From an uncultured Eubacteriales bacterium (lineage in GTDB: Bacteria; Bacillota; Clostridia; Oscillospirales; Oscillospiraceae): 11,090 nt of DNA. The position numbers were made by a program, and so were the translations under genes. The number at the start of each line of letters is the position of its first letter. Positions within the stretch are counted from its first letter, which is position 1. Shown piece after piece: positions 6,172 through 11,090 of this stretch. The notes beneath the pieces were generated by a model. That model had not been told where the DNA came from, made no database searches, and saw only the letters and a list, made by a program, of their open reading frames with translations. The stretch is taken from the NCBI GenBank assembly GCA_900545405.1, contig UQYT01000053.1, forward strand, positions 1 to 11,090, in the 5' to 3' direction.

Positions 6172-7481
6172 GAAGAAAAGGAATATCAGCGCGGCTCGCC
6201 TCGCTGCTGCTGGCCGTGGTGTGCGTTGCGGCCCTGCTGCCCGCCGCGCCCGCCAACGCCATCGGCATGGGCAACGTCGACGTCAGCTTTTCCGACGTGC
6301 CCGAGGGCAGCTGGTACCACGACTACGTCTATCTCTGCGCCAGCTGGGGCATCATAGACGGCAAGGAGAACGGCCAGTTCTGTCCCACGGACTCCCTCAA
6401 GCGCGGCGAGTTCATGAAGCTGCTGACCCTCATAGGCGGCCTCGCCCCCTACACCTGGGACACCAGCGTCCACTGGTCTCAGCCCTATTGGCAGATACTC
6501 AACGACAACGGCGTCCTCTGGGGCCTGGACATCACCTGCACCCGCTCCGCCCTGGAGCAGCCCATAACGCGCTATGAGATGAGCGTTATGATAAACAACC
6601 TCTGCAACAACGTCTACTCCGAGACCCCCGTGACCATGGAGTCCCCCGCCTCCGTCATCGGCGACTACAACACCATGGCCAGCAAGTATCACGAGCCCGT
6701 GGTGCAGGCCTACGGCAAGGGCATCCTCGACGGCTATGACGACGGCATGTTCCACGGCGAGAGCACCCTCACCCGCGGCCAGGCCGCGGCGGTGGTCGTC
6801 CGCACCTGGATAACCTCCGAGCGCCTCGAGGTCAGCTCCGCCACCGAGGTCGAGACCCCGACCGGCGGCGACAGCTCCAGCTCCATGAACCCCACCGACT
6901 CCTTCGCCTGGCGCAGCCGCTCCATGATAGACGCCTGGGGCAAGGTCAGCGCCGAGGGCCGCCAGCTCCTCTTCGGCGACAGCAACAAGAGCTACTTCAC
7001 CGGCAACGAGTCCAACCTCAGCGACTACATAGTCACCATCCAGGTCCGCACCTGGGACATCAACAGCTCGGGCCAGAAGTACACCCGTACCTGGAACCTC
7101 GAGGTGAACAAGATGGTCGCGGACGAGGTCAAGGCCATCTTCGAGGAGATATACAACGACCCCGAGCAGTTCCCCATCCACGCGCTCGGCGGCGCGAGGT
7201 ATACGGACTCCCTGCGCCACGCCTGGGGCTGCGCCATAGACATCAACCCGGTGGAGAACTTCTACTGCAACACCACCACGAGCCCCTACACGGCCATCAC
7301 CGGCACCACCTGCTTCAAGTATACGGACAGCCCCTACTGCATCACGCCGGATTCCAGCGTTGTAAAAGCCTTCGCCAAATACGGCTGGGGCTGGGGCGGC
7401 GGCGACGCCGACAACAACTACAGCGGCTGGAACACCACCGCCGACTACATGCACTTCTCAATCCTGGCCAGCGGCGGCTAA
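6168..7481 (+). CDS. Exported SLH-domain D,D-carboxypeptidase-like protein (M15)
   Basis: The 437-residue product has a Sec signal peptide (RRKG, a hydrophobic core at about 9-26, likely cut after PANA at A31). Three S-layer homology repeats follow at about 40-92, 98-150 and 160-215, for binding cell-wall polymer. After a Ser/Thr-rich linker (about 222-245) comes a C-terminal VanY-like M15 peptidase domain. Its zinc ligands appear as H351 and D358 in RHAWGCAIDINP and H429 in ADYMHF, with D426 as the probable general base; WGWGGG precedes them. M15 enzymes of this type cut D-Ala-D-Ala or related bonds in peptidoglycan. The mature protein has eight cysteines, four in the SLH region (57, 72, 124, 146) and four in the peptidase (355, 367, 382, 391). 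The start has a strong AGGAGGA site at 6156-6162 inside the preceding gene. It is the last gene before a terminator. Confidence 0.9.
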   Translation: MRRKGISARLASLLLAVVCVAALLPAAPANAIGMGNVDVSFSDVPEGSWYHDYVYLCASWGIIDGKENGQFCPTDSLKRGEFMKLLTLIGGLAPYTWDTSVHWSQPYWQILNDNGVLWGLDITCTRSALEQPITRYEMSVMINNLCNNVYSETPVTMESPASVIGDYNTMASKYHEPVVQAYGKGILDGYDDGMFHGESTLTRGQAAAVVVRTWITSERLEVSSATEVETPTGGDSSSSMNPTDSFAWRSRSMIDAWGKVSAEGRQLLFGDSNKSYFTGNESNLSDYIVTIQVRTWDINSSGQKYTRTWNLEVNKMVADEVKAIFEEIYNDPEQFPIHALGGARYTDSLRHAWGCAIDINPVENFYCNTTTSPYTAITGTTCFKYTDSPYCITPDSSVVKAFAKYGWGWGGGDADNNYSGWNTTADYMHFSILASGG

Positions 7482-7516
7482 AATTCTCCAAGAAGGCTGT
7501 ACAGCGGCACAATATG

Positions 7517-7547
7517 AGGCGGACGGATCTTTCCGTCCGCCTTTTCT
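7517..7547 (+). terminator. Intrinsic terminator of the secA operon
   Basis: An 11-base perfect stem (7517-7527 with 7532-7542) closes a TCTT loop and runs straight into TTTTCTT. It lies 35 bases after the stop of the SLH-peptidase gene. It is the first convincing terminator after the secA promoter. Confidence 0.92.
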
Positions 7548-7570
7548 TGATGCCATCTTTATACGCTTTA

Positions 7571-7593
7571 TGTTATAGTAATGGGAAGAGGTG
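7571..7593 (+). promoter_or_regulatory. Promoter and ribosome site of the kinase gene
   Basis: TGTTATAGT at 7571-7579 is an extended -10 identical to the one before secA; the two share the 12-mer TATGTTATAGTA. No good -35 is seen at normal spacing (TTGATG at 7547 is 21 bases away), which extended -10 promoters tolerate. Transcription would begin near 7586, directly at the ribosome site AAGAGGTG (7586-7593). That site is six bases from ATG 7600. It argues against the in-frame GTG at 7591, which lies inside it. Confidence 0.6.
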
Positions 7594-7599
7594 AAGGCG

Positions 7600-8652
7600 A
7601 TGCACTTGGAGCGGCCGGTTTGGGCAAATGCTTTGATAACGCTGGGGCTGCTGGGCGCAACTTGTCTGGTCAGCATCGGGCTCAATTCCATCGCACAGAG
7701 CACCACGGCGGCTACGCTGCTGTTCGTGCTCTGCGTGCACATCGTCGCGAGGGTCACGGACGGCTATTTCTGGGGCATCGCGGCAAGCGTCGTGGCCGTG
7801 CTCTGCGTGAACTTCATCTTCACCTTCCCCTACATGGCCTTCAACTTCACCATCGCGGGCTATCCGCTGACCTTCGCCACCATGCTGGCCGTGTCCATAA
7901 GCACCAGCGCGCTCACCACGGTGGTCAAAAAGCAGGACAAGCTCCGCCTCGAGAGCGAGCGGGCCAGGATGCGCGCCGACCTGCTGCGCGCCGTGTCCCA
8001 CGACCTGCGCACGCCCCTGACCTCCATCGCCGGCTCCGCCGACCTGCTGCTGGAGAACGCCGACCTCCCCGAGGAGAGCCGCCGCGAGCTGCTCGGCAGC
8101 ATAAAGGACGACTCCCAGTGGCTCATCCGCATGGTGGAGAACCTGCTCTCCATCACCCGCGTCGGCGGGGAAAACGCCTCCATCCAGAAGTCGCCGGAGG
8201 CCGTGGAGGAGGTCGTGGCCGACGCCGTGGGCAAGTTCCGGCGGCTCTTCCCCGACATAAACGTGCGCATAGAGCTGCCCGAGGACGTGCTCTTCGTGCC
8301 GATGGACGCCGTGCTCATCTGCCAGGTGTTCACGAACCTGCTGGAGAACGCCGCGATGCACGGCGGCGGCACCCGGAACATCACCGTCTCCGCCTCCGTC
8401 CGGGGCCGCGAGGCCCGCTTCTCCGTGGAGGACGACGGCGCCGGGATAAGCGAGGACGCGCTGCCCTACCTCTTTGAGGACCACCCCTCCGCGCGCGGCG
8501 CCGCGCCGGACTCCGTGGGCCGCCACAACATGGGCATCGGCCTCTCGGCCTGCCGCGCCATAGTCAAGGCCCACGGCGGCTCGATGGAGGCCCGCAACGT
8601 CCCGGGCCACGGCGCGCGCTTCAGCTTCACGCTGCCGCTGGACGAAGAATGA
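7600..8652 (+). CDS. Short KdpD-like membrane sensor histidine kinase
   Basis: The 350-residue product has a membrane domain of about four helices (roughly 9-30, 37-51, 55-78 and 86-110) that resembles the DUF4118 region of KdpD. A HisKA dimerisation helix follows, with phospho-accepting H134 in AVSHDLRTPLTSI, then an ATPase domain with N box NLLENA (246-251), G1 box DDGAGI (278-283) and G2 GIGL (312-315). Full KdpD (about 890 residues) also has an N-terminal KdpD domain and a universal-stress domain that sense potassium; both are missing here. The gene begins right after its own promoter and terminator, so nothing suggests loss by local damage. With its partner response regulator it forms a complete two-component system. 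In KdpD the signal is potassium limitation or ionic stress, but with the sensing half absent and no kdpFABC nearby the signal is uncertain. Confidence 0.9.
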   Translation: MHLERPVWANALITLGLLGATCLVSIGLNSIAQSTTAATLLFVLCVHIVARVTDGYFWGIAASVVAVLCVNFIFTFPYMAFNFTIAGYPLTFATMLAVSISTSALTTVVKKQDKLRLESERARMRADLLRAVSHDLRTPLTSIAGSADLLLENADLPEESRRELLGSIKDDSQWLIRMVENLLSITRVGGENASIQKSPEAVEEVVADAVGKFRRLFPDINVRIELPEDVLFVPMDAVLICQVFTNLLENAAMHGGGTRNITVSASVRGREARFSVEDDGAGISEDALPYLFEDHPSARGAAPDSVGRHNMGIGLSACRAIVKAHGGSMEARNVPGHGARFSFTLPLDEE

Positions 8653-8668
8653 GAAAGGAGCTCAAACC

Positions 8669-9376
8669 ATGCCGGCAAAGGACAAAATTCTGATAGTCGA
8701 GGACGAAAAGGGCATACTCAGCTTTATGACCACGGCGCTGGCCTCGAACGGCTACGACGTCATCTCCGCCAACAGCGGCGCGAAGGCGATAACGATGGTC
8801 ACTTCCCACTGCCCGGACCTCGTGATACTCGACCTGGGCCTGCCGGACATGGACGGGGTCGAGGTGCTCCGCTCCATCCGCGAGTGGACGCACCTGCCCA
8901 TAATCGTCGTCTCCGCGCGCACGCACGAGCGCGACAAGGTCGAGGCGCTGGACCTCGGCGCGGACGACTACGTCACCAAGCCCTTCGGCACCTCGGAGCT
9001 GCTGGCGCGCATACGCACCGCGCTGCGCCACACCCGCACCGCCGCCACCTCCAGCTCCATCGCCACCAGCGGCCGATTCAAGGCCGGCGGGCTCGAGATA
9101 GACTACGAAAAGCGCCGCGTCTTCGTGGACGGCGAGAGCGTGCACCTCACGCAGAACGAGTACAAGATAGTCTCCATGCTCGGCCTCTACGCGGGCCGCG
9201 TCCTGACCTACGACTACATGCTCCGCGAGCTCTGGGGCCTGAGCACCAAGGAAAACCGCCAGATCCTCCGCGTCAACATGGCGAACATCCGCCGCAAACT
9301 CGAGAAAAACCCCGCCGAGCCGCAGTACATCTTCACCGAGATAGGCGTCGGCTACTGGATGCGCGAGGCCGACTGA
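8669..9376 (+). CDS. KdpE-like OmpR-family response regulator
   Basis: The 235-residue protein has a receiver domain (about 6-120) with acidic pocket E11/D12, phospho-acceptor D55 in VILDLGLPD, S82 and K104 in the KPFG motif. A linker rich in Ser and Thr follows, then an OmpR-type winged helix at about 136-233. The segments SARTHERDKVEALDLGADDYVTKPFG and YIFTEIGVGYWM are close to KdpE, so I assign it to that subfamily rather than to PhoB or VanR types. It should bind DNA as a dimer when phosphorylated by the kinase encoded just upstream. The start is supported by AAAGGAG at 8654-8660, eight bases before the ATG. The gap to the kinase gene is 16 bases, so the two are cotranscribed. The target genes are not evident in this window; galT next door is possible but unsupported. 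Confidence 0.93.
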   Translation: MPAKDKILIVEDEKGILSFMTTALASNGYDVISANSGAKAITMVTSHCPDLVILDLGLPDMDGVEVLRSIREWTHLPIIVVSARTHERDKVEALDLGADDYVTKPFGTSELLARIRTALRHTRTAATSSSIATSGRFKAGGLEIDYEKRRVFVDGESVHLTQNEYKIVSMLGLYAGRVLTYDYMLRELWGLSTKENRQILRVNMANIRRKLEKNPAEPQYIFTEIGVGYWMREAD

Positions 9377-9386
9377 AAAAACGCAA

Positions 9387-9413
9387 AGCCGCCCGTTCGG
9401 GCGGCTATTTTTT
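9387..9413 (+). terminator. Intrinsic terminator after the response regulator
   Basis: An 8-base GC-rich stem (9387-9394 with 9399-9406), loop GTTC, is followed after one A by six T residues (9408-9413). It ends the two-component operon and lies just before the galT promoter. Confidence 0.93.
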
Positions 9414-9422
9414 CTGCCGATG

Positions 9423-9451
9423 TTGAATTTTGCACGCCGAGGCAATATAAT
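9423..9451 (+). promoter_or_regulatory. Near-consensus promoter of galT
   Basis: TTGAAT at 9423-9428 and TATAAT at 9446-9451 are separated by exactly 17 bases, close to the ideal for the main sigma factor. Transcription would start near 9458, giving a leader of about 50 bases. I see no clear operator; a small TGCC/GGCA inverted repeat at 9468-9480 in the leader may be chance. Confidence 0.85.
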
Positions 9452-9508
9452 GGGAGGTGGAATATTCTGCCCAAAAGGCACACAGATGATATTGTAGGAG
9501 GAGAGGAC

Positions 9509-11002
9509 ATGACCACCGGAAGCGCCATACATTCCCTCGCGGAGTACTGCCTCAGGAAGGGGCTGATAGCGCCCTCGGAAAAGACCTGGGCGATAAACAC
9601 CATCCTCGACATACTGCGGCTGGACGCCTGCGAGCCGGGCGAGGCGCCGGAGGGCGAGATCGACCTCGCCGCGGTGCTGGACACGCTGCTGGACGACGCG
9701 CACGCGCGCGGCGTGCTCGCGGAGAACTCCATAGTCTACCGCGACCTCTTCGACACGCGGCTGATGGGCGCGCTGACGCCCCGGCCCGCGCAGGTCATAG
9801 AGAAATTCCGCGCCCTCTACGCCGAGAGCCCGGAGAAGGCCACGGACTGGTACTACGAGTTCAGCCAGGACACGAACTACATCCGCCGCGACCGCATCGC
9901 GAAGGACGTGCAGTGGAAGACCGCGACCGAGTACGGCGAGCTGGACATCACCATCAACCTCTCCAAGCCGGAGAAGGACCCGCGCGCCATCGCCGCGGCG
10001 CGGAACCTGCCCGCCTCGAACTACCCGCGCTGCCAGCTCTGCGCCGAGAACGAGGGCTACGCCGGGCGGGTCAACCACCCCGCGCGCCAGAACCACCGCA
10101 TCGTGCCCATCACCATCAACAACTCGCCCTGGTTCCTGCAATACTCCCCCTACGTCTACTACAACGAGCACTGCATCGTGCTCAACAGCGTGCACACGCC
10201 GATGAAGATAGACGAGCCCTGCTTCCGCAAGCTGCTGGACTTTGTGCGGCAGTTCCCGCACTATTTTGTCGGCTCGAACGCGGACCTGCCCATCGTGGGC
10301 GGCTCCATCCTCGCGCACGACCACTTCCAGGGCGGGCGCTACACCTTCGCGATGGCCAAGGCGCCCGTGGAGACGCCCGTCGTCATCCGGGGCTTTGAGG
10401 ACGTGGAGGCGGGCATCGTGAAGTGGCCGCTCTCGGTGCTGCGCATACGCTCGGCGGAGCCGGAGCGGCTCATAAGGCTCGCGACTCACGCGCTGGAGCT
10501 CTGGCGCGGCTGGACGGACGAGAGCGCCTTCATCTATGCGGAGACGGACGGCGAGCCGCACAACACCATAACGCCGATAGCGCGCCGCCGCGGCGGGGAC
10601 TACGAGCTGGACCTCGTGCTGCGCAACAACATCACGACGCCGGAGCACCCGCTGGGCGTGTACCACCCGCACGCGGAGCTGCACCACATCAAGAAGGAGA
10701 ACATCGGCCTCATCGAGGTCATGGGCCTCGCGGTGCTGCCCTCGCGCCTGAAGGCGGAGCTTGCGGCGGTGGAGACCGCGCTGCTCTCCGGCGAGGATCT
10801 GCGCGCGAACGAGCTGACCGCCGCGCACGCGGACTGGGCGGAGGGCTTTGCGAAGAACTACGCCATCACTGCGGAGAACGTGCACGAGATAGTGCAGCAC
10901 GAGACGGGCCTGGTGTTCGCCAAGGTCCTCGAGCACGCGGGCGTGTATAAGCGCACAGAAGAAGGCCGCGCCGCCTTCCTCCGCTATATCGCCGCCCTGT
11001 AA
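9509..11002 (+). CDS. galT: Galactose-1-phosphate uridylyltransferase, class II
   Basis: GalT exchanges UMP between UDP-glucose and galactose 1-phosphate in the cytoplasmic Leloir pathway. The 497-residue length and the sequence match the class II (Firmicutes) form, not the shorter E. coli type. Diagnostic segments are the N-terminal YCLRKGLI, NYPRCQLCAENEGYAGRVNHPARQNHR (172-197), SPYVYYNEHCIVLNSVHTPMKI (213-234) and GGSILAHDHFQGG (264-276), whose H270-D-H272 and Q274 are the likely active-site histidines and neighbour. The start is clear: AGGAGG at 9496-9501 lies seven bases from the ATG. No galK, galE or galM is in view and the window ends soon after, so it may be a single-gene unit here. 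With a strong promoter of its own, it is probably independent of the kinase operon upstream. Confidence 0.96.
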   Translation: MTTGSAIHSLAEYCLRKGLIAPSEKTWAINTILDILRLDACEPGEAPEGEIDLAAVLDTLLDDAHARGVLAENSIVYRDLFDTRLMGALTPRPAQVIEKFRALYAESPEKATDWYYEFSQDTNYIRRDRIAKDVQWKTATEYGELDITINLSKPEKDPRAIAAARNLPASNYPRCQLCAENEGYAGRVNHPARQNHRIVPITINNSPWFLQYSPYVYYNEHCIVLNSVHTPMKIDEPCFRKLLDFVRQFPHYFVGSNADLPIVGGSILAHDHFQGGRYTFAMAKAPVETPVVIRGFEDVEAGIVKWPLSVLRIRSAEPERLIRLATHALELWRGWTDESAFIYAETDGEPHNTITPIARRRGGDYELDLVLRNNITTPEHPLGVYHPHAELHHIKKENIGLIEVMGLAVLPSRLKAELAAVETALLSGEDLRANELTAAHADWAEGFAKNYAITAENVHEIVQHETGLVFAKVLEHAGVYKRTEEGRAAFLRYIAAL

Positions 11003-11018
11003 GCGCTGCGCGAAGCGC
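11003..11018 (+). other. Small hairpin after galT
   Basis: GCGCT at 11003-11007 pairs with AGCGC at 11014-11018 around a six-base loop, directly after the stop codon. No T-run follows, so I do not call it a terminator; it may help protect or end the transcript together with the next repeat. Confidence 0.4.
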
Positions 11019-11033
11019 GAATGAAAGTTTCGT

Positions 11034-11076
11034 CCACCTTTTCAAAGGTGGCAGGGTCCAGGGACAGCGTCCCTGG
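11034..11076. repeat. Double-hairpin intergenic repeat at window end
   Basis: Two perfect hairpins stand back to back. The first pairs CCACCTTT (11034-11041) with AAAGGTGG (11044-11051). The second pairs CCAGGGA (11058-11064) with TCCCTGG (11070-11076) around CAGCG. Sequence on each side (GAAAGTTTCGT before, CCGCGCTCCGCAGA after) continues to the window edge. The arrangement resembles, from memory, dispersed palindromic elements found many times between genes in Oscillospiraceae genomes. Copy number cannot be seen from one window. It may also act as a two-way terminator. Confidence 0.6.
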
Positions 11077-11090
11077 CCGCGCTCCGCAGA

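Noticed and set aside
7591..7599. GTG start of the kinase, three codons upstream
   Set aside because: The GTG lies inside the AAGAGGTG ribosome site and only about five bases from the predicted transcription start; ATG 7600 has ideal spacing.
7581..8477. 298-residue + strand frame overlapping the kinase
   Set aside because: It is a +1 shadow full of R, G, A and H, while the kinase frame holds all conserved boxes.
9468..9480. TGCC/GGCA inverted repeat in the galT leader as an operator
   Set aside because: Only four pairs around a five-base loop; this is expected by chance.
8627..10936. 769-residue open frame on the - strand across the response regulator and galT
   Set aside because: It crosses two confident genes, a terminator and a promoter, and its composition (R, V, L, H, A) is that of a mirror frame.

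Overview
The window looks like chromosomal DNA of a high-GC member of the Bacillota, most likely a gut-type clostridium of the Oscillospiraceae or a related family. This is inferred from the class II GalT, the S-layer-homology surface protein, the Gram-positive lipoprotein signal, strong AGGAGG ribosome binding sites, and GC-rich coding with frequent ATA isoleucine codons. Taxonomy is inference; there is no rRNA here. All nine genes are on the + strand. The long ORFs on the other strand are by-products of GC-rich coding.

Bases 1-304 carry no recognisable gene. They hold two strong inverted repeats (1-30 and 34-76), a less readable stretch, and then a promoter with a perfect extended -10 (250-255). 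From there runs a tightly packed six-gene set: secA (305-3079), pgeF/yfiH (3102-3902), an orphan family 5 solute-binding lipoprotein (3918-5519), cdd cytidine deaminase (5520-5900), an 89-residue protein that is only a LysR-type DNA-binding domain (5902-6171), and an exported SLH-anchored M15 D,D-peptidase (6168-7481). Gaps are 22, 15, 0 and 1 bases, then a 4-base overlap. The first clear intrinsic terminator lies at 7517-7547, so the set is probably one transcription unit. It joins protein export, peptidoglycan quality control and cleavage, solute capture and pyrimidine salvage.

A second unit (7600-9376) has its own extended -10 promoter and encodes a short KdpD-like sensor kinase and a KdpE-like response regulator. 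It ends in a strong terminator (9387-9413). No kdpFABC genes are present. A third unit starts ten bases after the terminator stem-loop and T-run, from a near-consensus promoter (9423-9451). It encodes class II galT (9509-11002) of the Leloir pathway. The last 60 bases contain two back-to-back perfect hairpins that resemble a dispersed intergenic repeat.

Most of the window is ordinary core-genome content. The least ordinary items are the LysR fragment built into the operon, the cysteine-rich exported SLH-peptidase, the KdpD-like kinase without its usual sensory half, the extended zinc motif of SecA, and a codon-use switch inside secA. I found no sign of a defence system, mobile element, CRISPR array or other clearly new multi-gene system.
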